This document shows positions 41,436-50,814 of a stretch of DNA of 64,000 bases, in pieces. The notes under the pieces are model-generated. The model saw only the letters and a program-made list of their open reading frames with translations, was not told the origin of the DNA and searched no databases. Origin of the DNA: JAXGPF01 sp964650945 (GTDB lineage Bacteria > Verrucomicrobiota > Kiritimatiellia > JAAZAB01); NCBI GenBank assembly GCA_964650945.1, contig CAZYXU010000002.1, forward strand, positions 1 to 64,000, read 5' to 3'. Position 1 is the stretch's first letter. Each line of letters begins with the position of its first letter. Position numbers and translations under genes: made by a program.

Positions 41436-41936
41436 TCACTGCCCCGGGATTGTGGCGGCCAGATCCACCCCAAATTCCTTCCACTTGTTCAAAATATCCT
41501 CCCGGGCCATGAAGCCCTCGTGGCGAAACAGTTCCTGGCCATCGGCCGCGAAAAAAATCTGGGTGGGGATGACCCGCACGCCATATTCCTCCCCCGCCGC
41601 CGGATTTTTCCACACATCAATGAAATCAACCGTCAACCGTCCGGCCTGACTGGTTTTTAATTCATCCAAGATGGGCGCCATCATCTTGCAGGGGATGCAC
41701 TTATCCGCGCCCAAATCCACCAAGCGGGGCAGTTTTTTCGATGTGTCAGCCGCCGGCGCCGGCATGGAATTAACGGCCGGCGGCGTGACTGCCGCCGCCA
41801 CGCCGGCGGCATCATCCGCCGCGCCGGACGGCATCCCCCGCGACGTGGCGGATTGCGTTTTTTGTTTCAGGACCACCACCGCCGCCGCCGCGGCGATGAC
41901 CATGGCAATGATGACGATATTTTTTGTGGTTTTCAT
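41436..41936 (-). CDS. membrane-anchored thioredoxin
   Basis: 166 residues: N-terminal membrane anchor or signal (residues 5-22), an Ala/Pro linker, then a thioredoxin domain with active site KCIPCKMMAP (CIPC) and cis-Pro RVIPTQIFF. It probably acts in the periplasm. It overlaps the small thioredoxin gene by 4 nt and precedes the CcdA-like gene, matching an electron route CcdA to periplasmic thioredoxin. Confidence 0.9.
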   Translation of the reverse strand: MKTTKNIVIIAMVIAAAAAVVVLKQKTQSATSRGMPSGAADDAAGVAAAVTPPAVNSMPAPAADTSKKLPRLVDLGADKCIPCKMMAPILDELKTSQAGRLTVDFIDVWKNPAAGEEYGVRVIPTQIFFAADGQELFRHEGFMAREDILNKWKEFGVDLAATIPGQ

Positions 41937-42166
41937 GTTCCCAACATTCTCCCAATCTCCTCGGCGCCGAGCACTTTCCCCACGCTCTTGACCTGGCCAT
42001 CCACCACCAGGGCCGGGGTACCCATCACGCCGAACTTCATGATTTCCGCGATCTTTTCAACTTTTTCAATTTGCGCCTCAATGCCCAATGCCTTAACCGC
42101 TGTTTCGACATTGGCAAACAACATCTTGCATTTCGGACAACCTGTGCCAAGGATCTGAATCTTCAC
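41933..42166 (-). CDS. small thioredoxin-fold protein (CPKC type)
   Basis: 77 residues, cytosolic. Active site GTGCPKCKML and cis-Pro GTPALVVDG, as in the redox-active disulfide protein family common in arsenic and methanogen gene clusters. It overlaps both the RND gene and the membrane thioredoxin gene by 4 nt. It may reduce ArsC or partner metal-thiol chemistry. Confidence 0.92.
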   Translation of the reverse strand: MKIQILGTGCPKCKMLFANVETAVKALGIEAQIEKVEKIAEIMKFGVMGTPALVVDGQVKSVGKVLGAEEIGRMLGT

Positions 42167-45100
42167 AACTTACCTCCGTGTTTAGGGTGAATTGAATTAC
42201 GCGTAAATAAAAGATAGAGCGCGGGCATCAGCACCAGCGCCACCGCGATTTCCATCAGCAGTCCGCCGATGGCGGCTACGGCCATGGGTTTCAGCAAGTC
42301 GCCGCCTTCACCCAAATTGAGCGCCAGCGGAATGAAGCCGGCGATGGTGCTCACGGTGGTCATGACCCGCGGGCGCAGCCGGATTTTCGCGGCGGTCAGC
42401 ACCGCTTCGAACGGCGCGATGTGCCGCTGCGTCCTTAATTCTTCGGCAAAAGTCAGCAAGAGGACGCCATCGTTGACCGTGGCCGCGATGACGATAAACA
42501 CCCCGATCGCCACCGTGGCGCCGACAGCCAGGTTGGCGGCGCCGAGGGCGAACACCATGCCCGCCAGGCAAAAAGGCACGGACAGCAACATTATCAAAGG
42601 CAAGCGGTAACTTTCAAACTGGATCGCCAGCGTGACGAACGCGAAGAACAGCGCAAAAAGCAGGATCAGCCCCATGGTGCGCGTGTTCTCCCCCATCATC
42701 TGGGCCTGGCCGCCCATTGCGAACGACACCCCCGGCGGAGGCGTCAATGCCGCCACCGCCTCCTGCGCGCGGCGGGTGGCCTCGCCCACGCTTACGCCCG
42801 CCGCATCCGCGCGGACAATCACCTGCTTGATCTGGTTCTCGCGCGTGATTTCAACCGGCCCCACGGCACGGCGAACCTCCGCCAGGTCCCGCAAAAAGAT
42901 GGCCCGTCCGTCACGCGATTCCAGGATGAGCCCCTCGAGGTCCTCTTTCCCCGTGAGTTTCGGCTCCGGCACCATGACGCGGATGTCGTAGTACTCGCTG
43001 CCATCCCGGTATTCAGTGGAGACCACGCCGCCCACCAAGCCCCGCAGGGTGGCGGCGACGCGGGCAACCGGAATGCCCAGCGCCGACGCGCGCGCGCGGT
43101 CCACGTGCACCCGGTATTCCGGCTTCGTCATGTCCATCGAGATGTTCACGCCGCTCAGCCCCGGGGTCTCGCCCAGTTTCGCCGCGGCCTGTTTGGCGAA
43201 ATCATAGATTGGCATGATTTCCGACCCTTGCACCTTGACCTCGACATCCTGCAGCCCAATCTGACGAATGCCCTTGAGTTTCATCTGCATCACCGGCATT
43301 TTCGCGCCCGGCGCCATAGCGGACTTAACCATCGGCGTGATTTTTTCGACAAACTGTTCGGTGCTGAGCGAACGCTGGGCTTTAGGCAGAAGTTGTATAT
43401 CCACTTCGCCCTCCTGGGCGATCTCGTAAGTCGCCAGCCCCCACACCCGGCCGCCCGCCATGGTGAACATGCTCTGAATTTCCGGCAGCCCTTGGAGCTG
43501 CGCTTCCACTCGATGCAGGATCCGGTCGGTTTCGCCCACCGACGTGCCCGCCGGCAGTTTGAGCTTCACCATCACCCGACCGTCGTCCACCTTGGGCAGG
43601 AACTCCGAACCGACGCCAGGATACAGGCGCGCCGCAAAGCCCAGCAGCACGAGAAAGAGAGCCAGCACACCCCAGCGGAGGCGCAGAACCCATTTCAGCC
43701 CCGCCCCATAGGCATCCGTCACACGATCAACCATACCATCAAAAGCCCGCGCCAGGCGTCCAGCTTTGCCGCCGCCCTGCACGCCGGCCAACAAACGGTC
43801 GGCGAGCAACGGGGTCAGCGTGGTGGCGATGAGCAGGGAAAGCAGAACGATTCCGGCCACCACGAGCACCAATTCCCTGAACAGAAGCGAGGCCATCCCC
43901 GGGACGAACAGAAACGGGAGGAATATGGCCAGAAAAGTTACGGTCGAAGCGATCAGAGCCGGTCCCACTTCGGCCGTAGCGCGCACGGTAACGCTTTCCG
44001 AACGGCCATGGGCCAGCGCGGCTTCCTCGTGTTTCAGGCGGGTGATGTTTTCAAGCACAATGATGGAATTGTCCAGAATCACGCCCAAGGCTACCACCAA
44101 CCCGCCCAGCGAAAATAGGTTCAGGGAAAACCCCGCCAGGCGCATGAGGAAAAAGTTTGCCAGCAACGTCACGGGCAGCGCTACGACCATGACCACCACC
44201 TGCCGCCAGTGGCCGAGGAAGAAATAGGTCACCAGAATGACAAGGATCGCGGCCAGAATCGCGGAATCGCGCACGCTCAGGATGGCGTGCATGACGTAGT
44301 CACCCTGGTTTTCGACCACGCCGAATTCGATATCCTCCGGAATCTCGGAACGCAGCGCCGCCAATTTGGCCTTGACCGCGGCCGCCACCTGCACGGTATT
44401 GGCTTCGGCCTGCTTGAGCACGTTGAGCTTGACGCAAGGCCGCGCGTTAAAGCGGGTATTCACCCGCATTTCCTCGTGGGAATCCTCGACCGAGGCAACA
44501 TCGCGCACGTAAACGAGTTCGCCGTTCGCGCCGCGCGCGAGGGCGACATTGCGGATTTCCTCAAGACTCTCGAACTCGCCCATCGTCCGGGCGATGATTT
44601 CCCGCGTCTCCACCGTGACCCGGCCGGCGAAGATCTGGCGGTTCTCGTCGCGCAAAGCCTCCGCCACCCGCTCGGGAGAAAGATTGTACGCGATCATCCG
44701 TTGCGGATCGAGATGCACGCGGATTTCCCGTTTGAGACCGCCAACCACCTCGGCGCCGGCCGTGCCCGGAACCGCGCTCAGCCGATCCACCAGCCAATTG
44801 TCCGCCCAATCGCGCAACCACACCAAGCTGCGCCGGTCAGAGGCGAGCGCCACCTCCATCACGGGCAACTGGGACGGGTCCGCCTTCATGATCATGGGCG
44901 GTTCCATGTCGGACGGCAGTTCGCGATTAATCCGGCCCATCACCGCCATGACGTCCTGATAGGCCGTGTCCACGTCCACGCCGAACTGGAAGTTCACCAG
45001 CAGGGTGTACATGCCTTCGATACTGGAAGAATCGAGATAATCCAGGTTATCAATCGCGGCCATGGCGCGCTCGACCGGATCGGCGATATTGGTGTCGATT

Positions 45101-45273
45101 TCTTCCGGCGTGGCGCCGCGCCACCAGATGTGGATTTTCACCATGGGATAGGTGATCTCCGGCAGGTAGTCCACATCCAACCGGATCAGCCCGAACCAGC
45201 CGAGCACAGCCGCGGCGACGGAAAGCACCGTCACCGCCACCTTGTGCCTCAAACTGACATCCGTAATCTTCAT
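42163..45273 (-). CDS. RND-family efflux transporter
   Basis: 1036 residues: inner-membrane RND pump with 12 membrane helices and two large periplasmic loops. Helix 4 motif GLVVALGVILDNSIIVLENI has one acidic residue, closer to HAE-type pumps than to CzcA, which has two. With the adaptor and TolC genes it forms a complete tripartite exporter. It overlaps both neighbours by 4 nt. Substrate unknown; the context suggests metals or metalloid conjugates, but drugs are possible. Confidence 0.92.
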   Translation of the reverse strand: MKITDVSLRHKVAVTVLSVAAAVLGWFGLIRLDVDYLPEITYPMVKIHIWWRGATPEEIDTNIADPVERAMAAIDNLDYLDSSSIEGMYTLLVNFQFGVDVDTAYQDVMAVMGRINRELPSDMEPPMIMKADPSQLPVMEVALASDRRSLVWLRDWADNWLVDRLSAVPGTAGAEVVGGLKREIRVHLDPQRMIAYNLSPERVAEALRDENRQIFAGRVTVETREIIARTMGEFESLEEIRNVALARGANGELVYVRDVASVEDSHEEMRVNTRFNARPCVKLNVLKQAEANTVQVAAAVKAKLAALRSEIPEDIEFGVVENQGDYVMHAILSVRDSAILAAILVILVTYFFLGHWRQVVVMVVALPVTLLANFFLMRLAGFSLNLFSLGGLVVALGVILDNSIIVLENITRLKHEEAALAHGRSESVTVRATAEVGPALIASTVTFLAIFLPFLFVPGMASLLFRELVLVVAGIVLLSLLIATTLTPLLADRLLAGVQGGGKAGRLARAFDGMVDRVTDAYGAGLKWVLRLRWGVLALFLVLLGFAARLYPGVGSEFLPKVDDGRVMVKLKLPAGTSVGETDRILHRVEAQLQGLPEIQSMFTMAGGRVWGLATYEIAQEGEVDIQLLPKAQRSLSTEQFVEKITPMVKSAMAPGAKMPVMQMKLKGIRQIGLQDVEVKVQGSEIMPIYDFAKQAAAKLGETPGLSGVNISMDMTKPEYRVHVDRARASALGIPVARVAATLRGLVGGVVSTEYRDGSEYYDIRVMVPEPKLTGKEDLEGLILESRDGRAIFLRDLAEVRRAVGPVEITRENQIKQVIVRADAAGVSVGEATRRAQEAVAALTPPPGVSFAMGGQAQMMGENTRTMGLILLFALFFAFVTLAIQFESYRLPLIMLLSVPFCLAGMVFALGAANLAVGATVAIGVFIVIAATVNDGVLLLTFAEELRTQRHIAPFEAVLTAAKIRLRPRVMTTVSTIAGFIPLALNLGEGGDLLKPMAVAAIGGLLMEIAVALVLMPALYLLFTRNSIHPKHGGKL

Positions 45274-46403
45274 AATGCGGGCTGGCCCTTTCCGGCTGGT
45301 TTTTCGGCCTTGGCGGGAACGGGGTTGCCGGCCGCGCCGCCAGGACCGCCGGGACCCTGCTGCTTCTGCCCCATGACCTTAACCGGCGCGCCGTCCTTGA
45401 GCGCGTCGTTGCCCCGGGTAATCACCATTTCGCCGGCTTGAATGCCGCTCGCCACGGCCACGGCTCCGCCGGCCTCCATCGCCGCCTTGACCTTGCGCCG
45501 GAAGGCTTTCCCGCCCTCCACCACGAACGCAACCGTCTCCCCGCCGGGCAACACCGTCAGAACGCTTTCCGGCACCACGACGGCATTCGTCAGCGTTTGC
45601 ACCGCGACCTCCACCCGGGCGAACATACCGCTCAGGAGTCGCACTTCGTCACTCACCACGGCTTCCGCCGTTAAGGTGCGGGTCATGCGATCCAGTTCCG
45701 GATACACCCGGACGATTTTGCCGACGAAATGCCGGTCCGGATAGGCGTCCAGGGAAATGCTGACAGGCTGATCTTTTTGAACCGCAAGCGCTTGCTGCTC
45801 GGGAATGGAAATCCGAACAACATGGCTTGCCGGCTCGTAGAGCTCCACCAACGGCGCGCGCGGCGAGACGTAATTCCCTTCGGATATCCAAACCCTGGAA
45901 ACCACGCCGTCCCAGGGCGCCTCAATTTCATAGTCGCTCGCGCCTGTCTCCATCGCCGCTACCAGAGCTTCAGCGCGCTTCAGATTCGACCGCGCCGCGT
46001 CCAGTTGTTCGCCGGCCAACGAGCCGCTTTTAACCAATTGCTCGACGCGTTTAAACTCCGCTTCCTGCCGGCGGAATTCCTCGCGGGCCGCATCCAGCCC
46101 GGTCTCGGCGATCCGGCTGCGGCCAACTTTCACCAGGATCTGGCCTTGCTTGACCGCATCGCCCTCACGGACGGAACACGCCACGACCGGCCCTTCCGCC
46201 GGCGACGCCATGCGCGCCACCTTCACCGGCTCCACGGAGCCGGTGTAGGACAGTGTCTTCGAGAAATCGCGCTTCTCCGCCTTCGCTACCTGCACCAAGG
46301 CCAGCGGTTTCCGGGCCGGCTCGTCCGCTCCCTGTTTCTTACCGCAACCTGCCGCCAGCAGAATCGCCAACGCGCATCCGCACCATCCCCAATATGTCTT
46401 CAT
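45270..46403 (-). CDS. RND periplasmic adaptor, lipoprotein
   Basis: 377 residues. Lipobox LLAAGC (Cys near residue 20) marks a lipoprotein. The membrane-fusion-protein plan is present: lipoyl-like halves (GPVVACSVREGDAVKQGQ and DYEIEAPWDGVVSRVWISEG), a helical hairpin between them, and beta-barrel and membrane-proximal domains. ATGA overlaps with both neighbours. Confidence 0.92.
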   Translation of the reverse strand: MKTYWGWCGCALAILLAAGCGKKQGADEPARKPLALVQVAKAEKRDFSKTLSYTGSVEPVKVARMASPAEGPVVACSVREGDAVKQGQILVKVGRSRIAETGLDAAREEFRRQEAEFKRVEQLVKSGSLAGEQLDAARSNLKRAEALVAAMETGASDYEIEAPWDGVVSRVWISEGNYVSPRAPLVELYEPASHVVRISIPEQQALAVQKDQPVSISLDAYPDRHFVGKIVRVYPELDRMTRTLTAEAVVSDEVRLLSGMFARVEVAVQTLTNAVVVPESVLTVLPGGETVAFVVEGGKAFRRKVKAAMEAGGAVAVASGIQAGEMVITRGNDALKDGAPVKVMGQKQQGPGGPGGAAGNPVPAKAEKPAGKGQPAL

Positions 46404-47743
46404 GGTAATATCTCCCCTATCGCCAGGCGGCGCCGCGCGTCCGCTACCGCCAGATCCGCCAGGGCGCGGGCATGGGTGGTCTGTGCGATCACCAGCGCGG
46501 TCTGTGCGTCCAGCACATCCGTCATTGTGCCCTTGCCCAGGTCGTACTTCTCCTGCATAATCCGGAAACTCTCGTCCGCTTGGCCGACGGCCTGTTCGGC
46601 CGTCTGGACCCGCTCGCCTGCGGCGGCGATGTCCGACAAGGCCGTCTCCACTTCAAAGCGAATCTGCAGTTCCAGCTTCCGCAGACGCTCCTGCGCGCCG
46701 CGCTGCCGGGCCTTTTGCTCCGCCACCTTCGCCCTGGTCAGCCGGCCGTCGAAGATGGGCACTTCCACCACCAAGCCGGCACGGCCAACGTCCGACTGGT
46801 CATCGGCCGCATCGGGCTGATCCGACGGATCCGGCATCCAGCGCGCGCCATACGACGCCTGTGCGAAGAGCGTCGGCCGATAGCCTGAACGCGCGGCGCG
46901 CACCCCGGCACCGGCGGCTGAGACCGCGGCCTGCGCGGCGCGGTAATCCGCGCGCCGGGCAAGCGCTAGCCGCATGCATTCCGCCGCGCCGGGACAGGCG
47001 GCAAACTCCTGCATCGCCAACTTGCCCTCGGCCTCCGGGGCGGCGGCATCGTCCAACCCAAGCAGCGCCGCCCAGGCACGCTGCTGAACCGTGCGGTTGC
47101 TGCGTTCCCGCACCTGGCGTTCGTACAGTTCGGCCCGCCGGACATTGGCCCGCAACAAGTCCACCCGCGCCGCCTTTTCCGCCTGCACCAAGGCTGCGAT
47201 GCTGCGCTGCTGCTCGTCCATGGCGCGGACGGCGGTTTCCAGCGACCGCAGCACCTCATCCTGTGCCAGCAAGCCATAGAACATGGCCGTCACCTGATAA
47301 ACGAGCGACTCGCGCACACGGATCAACTGATCCTCCGCTCCTTTCCAGTTCCACGCCGCCGCATCCGTCTCGCCGGAGACGCGGCCGCCGGTATAAAGCG
47401 GCAGGCTGGCAACCAGTTCCGCCCCCAGCGTCTGCGCGCCGAACACGCCCTGCTCGCCGTTCCGCGTCGCAGGCATCAACCGTTGGTCTTCCGTCCAGTA
47501 ATCATAGGCGCCGCGGGCCTTCAACGTTGGCCACCCGCCTGACCGGGCGGCCTGCAGGCGCGCCGCCGATTCCGCCACCCGGCTTTGCGTTTCAGCCACA
47601 TCGGGATTTTGCACCAAGGCCAGCTCCAGCGCATCCGCCAGCTTTAAGGCGCGCGGGGATTGGCCGGCAACGCCTTGCGCGTTCAACATTGCCGCGCCAA
47701 AGCCGGCAAGCAGCGCCAGCCCTATGTTTTTTGAATTCTTCAT
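46400..47743 (-). CDS. TolC-family outer membrane channel
   Basis: 447 residues, signal peptide (residues 1-27), then two OEP repeats of long helices and strands (ALVQNPDVAETQSRVAESAA; RADYRAAQAAVSAAGAGVRAA). Completes the tripartite RND exporter. The start at 47743 overlaps the permease stop as ATGA; the frame stays open upstream to 48541, but that part is antisense-frame noise over the permease. Confidence 0.92.
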   Translation of the reverse strand: MKNSKNIGLALLAGFGAAMLNAQGVAGQSPRALKLADALELALVQNPDVAETQSRVAESAARLQAARSGGWPTLKARGAYDYWTEDQRLMPATRNGEQGVFGAQTLGAELVASLPLYTGGRVSGETDAAAWNWKGAEDQLIRVRESLVYQVTAMFYGLLAQDEVLRSLETAVRAMDEQQRSIAALVQAEKAARVDLLRANVRRAELYERQVRERSNRTVQQRAWAALLGLDDAAAPEAEGKLAMQEFAACPGAAECMRLALARRADYRAAQAAVSAAGAGVRAARSGYRPTLFAQASYGARWMPDPSDQPDAADDQSDVGRAGLVVEVPIFDGRLTRAKVAEQKARQRGAQERLRKLELQIRFEVETALSDIAAAGERVQTAEQAVGQADESFRIMQEKYDLGKGTMTDVLDAQTALVIAQTTHARALADLAVADARRRLAIGEILP

Positions 47744-49119
47744 GCAACCAGCGCTCCAAAGATGATTCCCGTGACCGTTGCCATCACCACCACCAACCCG
47801 ACGAAAGTCAGGGTCTTTTTCGGGCCGAGGATGGAATTTATCACCAGCATGTTCGGTAAGGATAACGCCGGCCCGGCCAACAAGAGCGCCAGCGCCGGCC
47901 CCTGCCCCATGCCGCTGTCGAGCAGCCCGCGCAAAATCGGCACTTCGGTCAGGGTGGCAAAATACATCAAAGCGCCGGTGAAGGAGGCGAAGAAATTGGT
48001 CCAGACCGGCCAGATCAACGCCAGCCAGACGGGCACATCGCCATCGGCGCCCGAGATCAGCGACAGCAGCGCGGCCGGTGAATCGCCCACCAGCGCCTGA
48101 ATCCAGACATTCGGCACAATGCCGGCGTCCTTGCCTTCCGGACTGCCCAAAAAGAAGCCGGCGGCGAGCACACCGCCGAACAGCAATGGCAGAATCTGCT
48201 TCGCAAATCCCCAGGTCTGATCGCGCCAATCCTTGAGTTCCGCCCCACCGCAGAAGGTGAGCCCGATCAACCCGGCCGATCCGGCGGCAAAGGCCGCTAC
48301 CGGATACCCCGGAAACGCGATGCCCAGGATCACGGCCGGCATGGCCGCCACGGCAATCCAGGCCAGCCGCACTTTGAAAAAACGCCACAAGCAAAATCCC
48401 ATGAGCGCCGCAAACAGCGCCGTCACCAGCCATTTGGCCTGGTAGATCGCAAACCACAAGCCCGCCGGCGCCAAAGGCTTGCCCCAGTTGGCGAACACCA
48501 GGATGCCCACCATCGCGAAGAAGTATAGCGCCACTTGCCACAGGGGCCGCTCCTTGCCATCGTCATCGCCCAGATATACGGGTTGTACTTGCGCCGCCTT
48601 CGCCCTTTCCTCTTTCAGGAAGATCAGGTGCATCAGCAGGCCGATGATCACACTAAAGCCTATGGCGCCGACCGCCCGCGCCACGCCCAGTTGCCACCCC
48701 AGGATGCGCGCGGTCAGCACAATGGCCAGCACGTTGATCGCCGGCCCGGAGTAAAGGAAGGCGATGGCCGGACCAAGGCCCGCGCCGCGCATGTAGATGC
48801 CGCCGAACAGCGGCAGCACCGTGCAGGAACAGACCGCCAGGATCGTCCCGGAAACCGAAGCCACGGAGTATGCGAGCCACTTGGAGGCCTTCGGCCCGAA
48901 ATATTTCATCACCGCGTTCTGGCTGACGAACACCCCGATGGCGCCGGCAATGAAGAAGGCCGGCACCAGACAGAGCAGGACGTGTTCACGGGCATACCAT
49001 TTCACCAGCTTGAACGCCTCGATCACCGCTCCCTGAAAGCGCATGGACTCCACCGGCAGGTTATAGGCGACGAGGAACGCGGCGGCCAACCCCAAAAATA
49101 TTTTCAATTCCTTTTTCAT
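47740..49119 (-). CDS. ArsP/DUF318-type permease (second copy, SO_0444-like)
   Basis: 459 residues, ten or so membrane helices. Signature CSCTVLPLFGG (Cys97, Cys99) and a second-bundle VPILRGLLDSGMGQGPAL. It is longer than the copy at 34765-35808 and lacks its CC-rich loop. This larger type includes a Cu/Zn-linked exporter in Shewanella and permeases in arsenic operons. It lies 1 nt downstream of arsR2. Confidence 0.87.
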   Translation of the reverse strand: MKKELKIFLGLAAAFLVAYNLPVESMRFQGAVIEAFKLVKWYAREHVLLCLVPAFFIAGAIGVFVSQNAVMKYFGPKASKWLAYSVASVSGTILAVCSCTVLPLFGGIYMRGAGLGPAIAFLYSGPAINVLAIVLTARILGWQLGVARAVGAIGFSVIIGLLMHLIFLKEERAKAAQVQPVYLGDDDGKERPLWQVALYFFAMVGILVFANWGKPLAPAGLWFAIYQAKWLVTALFAALMGFCLWRFFKVRLAWIAVAAMPAVILGIAFPGYPVAAFAAGSAGLIGLTFCGGAELKDWRDQTWGFAKQILPLLFGGVLAAGFFLGSPEGKDAGIVPNVWIQALVGDSPAALLSLISGADGDVPVWLALIWPVWTNFFASFTGALMYFATLTEVPILRGLLDSGMGQGPALALLLAGPALSLPNMLVINSILGPKKTLTFVGLVVVMATVTGIIFGALVA

Positions 49120-49120
49120 T

Positions 49121-49438
49121 TCAGAGGATCCTGAGGGTTTGCATTTGCCGCGCAGCGGAAGATTTCAAAACTTCCAAAGCACACTCAAACGCGCGCAGGA
49201 TGCAGGGGCATTCCAGGTGATGGATGACCTTTTGCCCCTGTTTGCGCTCGGTGACAATTCCGGCGCGTTTCAAAAGCGCGAGGTGGCGCGAGATGTTGGA
49301 CTGGTCAACGGCCGCCAGCGCGTTCAGCTCGTGGACGCACCGGTCGCCCTCGGCGAGTGCGCTGACGAGCATGACCCGGATGGGATGCGCCAGCGCCTTC
49401 AGGATATCGGAACGAATTCTGGCCTGGGAATAATTCAT
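49121..49438 (-). CDS. arsR: ArsR-family regulator heading the RND operon
   Basis: 105 residues starting MNYSQARIRSDILKALAHP. Winged helix with DRCVHELNALAAVDQSNISRH, and a Cys pair ECPCILRAFECAL near the C-terminus as possible metal ligands (type differs from arsR1). The predicted transcription start from the promoter at 49446-49474 falls at about 49438-49440, so the mRNA may be leaderless; no Shine-Dalgarno is seen. Confidence 0.88.
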   Translation of the reverse strand: MNYSQARIRSDILKALAHPIRVMLVSALAEGDRCVHELNALAAVDQSNISRHLALLKRAGIVTERKQGQKVIHHLECPCILRAFECALEVLKSSAARQMQTLRIL

Positions 49439-49445
49439 ACGTGCC

Positions 49446-49474
49446 ATTCTATGCGTATATGCGCATATTGTCAA
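49446..49474 (-). promoter_or_regulatory. arsR2 promoter with palindromic operator in the spacer
   Basis: On the minus strand, TTGACA (49474-49469), 17 bp, TAGAAT (49451-49446). The spacer contains the perfect 12-bp palindrome ATATGCGCATAT (49457-49468), a natural ArsR operator that would block polymerase when occupied. Confidence 0.75.
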
Positions 49475-49546
49475 ATATAAAATTACGAATAATCAAGGCG
49501 CCGGCAAAGGCTAAGGGTAATACGGGTGGTCGGAGACGCAGCCAAG

Positions 49547-50623
49547 CTACTGGGCCGCTGCGCCGTCAGCTTGATGCCAATGAAGTTCCATGGGCAACAG
49601 CATTGGCGCGGGCGAAGCACGCTTCCGGGGACCGCTCAGCAATTCCTCCATCAGATCGAAGGCCACTCGCCCCTGCTTGCGGTAAGGCGCGGTGATCAGG
49701 TTGGCATTGGCGGTAAGGCGGTCGGCAAAATACACCGGCGCGGGCCGCCAGTCACGGCATTGTTCGAGAAAATCAGCCACGCCGGCGGATAAATTCAATC
49801 CATTGACGACCACGGCTTCGGGACGCTGCTCCGGGGGGAGGTTATACAAGGCGCGCATCGCGCCTATCCCCTCCGCCGGTTCGTCCGCCAGCGCCTGCCA
49901 CCAGGAGAGTTGGGGGCGCAGTTTCTGGGAGGCGTAATATTCATAATACGCCCGCGCGATGAAATCGCAGGTGCGTTCCACGCCCGTCTGGGTGTTCCGG
50001 CGCACAATCGCCGCAATGCGCCTGCGGCCATTTTGTGACAGCCGGCGGCAGGCATCCAGCATGGCCTGGCGGCTGTCAAAAATCACCGCCGGAGCGCGCA
50101 ACCCGGGGTAATGATTGCCGACACAGACGCACGGTAAACGCTCGGCGAGAAAGAACCTGATGGCGGCGGCATCCAGCGGCGATAAAACAAACACCCCGTT
50201 GATCTTCCGGCGCGTCACCAGGCAGGACAACGAAGACAAACCGTCGTCATCCACCTGGCGGCCGCGCGTGGTAAAAAGATGCAAGTGATGTTTTTGCGGA
50301 CGCGCCCGTTCTTCAATGCCATGGACAATTTCCGCAATGAATCTTTCGGTGGAATCAAAAACATCGAAAAACACCACGCCGAATTCACGGAAGGCCCGGT
50401 CTGCCGGCTGGCGCACAATACTGCCGCGCCCCACCTGGCGCGAGACCAGGCCCTCGTGGGATAAATCGTTGAGCACCCGCCGGGCCGTGGCGCTGGAAAC
50501 CTTGAAACGCTGGATCAACTGGCTCTCGGAAAGTTCCACATGCTTGCCGTCCAGGATTTCCGCCTTCAATTTCGTCCGGATGATCAGATGGGCCGGGACA
50601 CGTTTCGGGGGGGGTGCCATCAT
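49547..50623 (-). CDS. GntR/LacI-type hybrid transcription regulator
   Basis: 358 residues: N-terminal GntR-like winged helix (SESQLIQRFKVSSATARRVL, NDLSHEGLVSRQVGRGSIV), then a LacI-type periplasmic-binding-like effector domain (about 80-350; GVVFFDVFDSTERF, AAIVRRNTQTGVERT). This AraR-like hybrid is usually a sugar-responsive repressor. ATG 50623 or 50620. No catabolic target gene lies nearby. Confidence 0.87.
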   Translation of the reverse strand: MMAPPPKRVPAHLIIRTKLKAEILDGKHVELSESQLIQRFKVSSATARRVLNDLSHEGLVSRQVGRGSIVRQPADRAFREFGVVFFDVFDSTERFIAEIVHGIEERARPQKHHLHLFTTRGRQVDDDGLSSLSCLVTRRKINGVFVLSPLDAAAIRFFLAERLPCVCVGNHYPGLRAPAVIFDSRQAMLDACRRLSQNGRRRIAAIVRRNTQTGVERTCDFIARAYYEYYASQKLRPQLSWWQALADEPAEGIGAMRALYNLPPEQRPEAVVVNGLNLSAGVADFLEQCRDWRPAPVYFADRLTANANLITAPYRKQGRVAFDLMEELLSGPRKRASPAPMLLPMELHWHQADGAAAQ

Positions 50624-50660
50624 ATAAGCTCCTTGCGGCCAACCAAAGTCGAATGTTATA

Positions 50661-50698
50661 ATACTAATTCAGGGAAAGCAGAAATGCAAGCGAATTTT
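50661..50698 (-). promoter_or_regulatory. putative promoter of the GntR-type gene with shared 16-mer
   Basis: On the minus strand, TTGCAT (50689-50684), 17 bp, TAGTAT (50666-50661). The -35 lies in AAAATTCGCTTGCATT (50698-50683), identical to the string at 11394-11379. Confidence 0.45.
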
Positions 50699-50814
50699 TA
50701 CGAAGCGGGAATGGCAGGGGCATGCTTCGGAGGGCGCCGGGCACGGCGCAGCCATGCGACGGGGGGCGACCGGCTTGCGCGCGGACTTTTACCTGGAAGC
50801 GTAAAGCCGGGCAT

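Noticed and set aside
47744..48541. A possible long N-terminal extension of TolC
   Set aside because: It overlaps the permease in another frame and lacks a signal peptide; the ATG at 47743 gives a proper secreted TolC.
32109..49438. Whole metal island as an integrated mobile element
   Set aside because: No integrase, transposase, terminal repeats or att sites were seen, although horizontal transfer is still possible.
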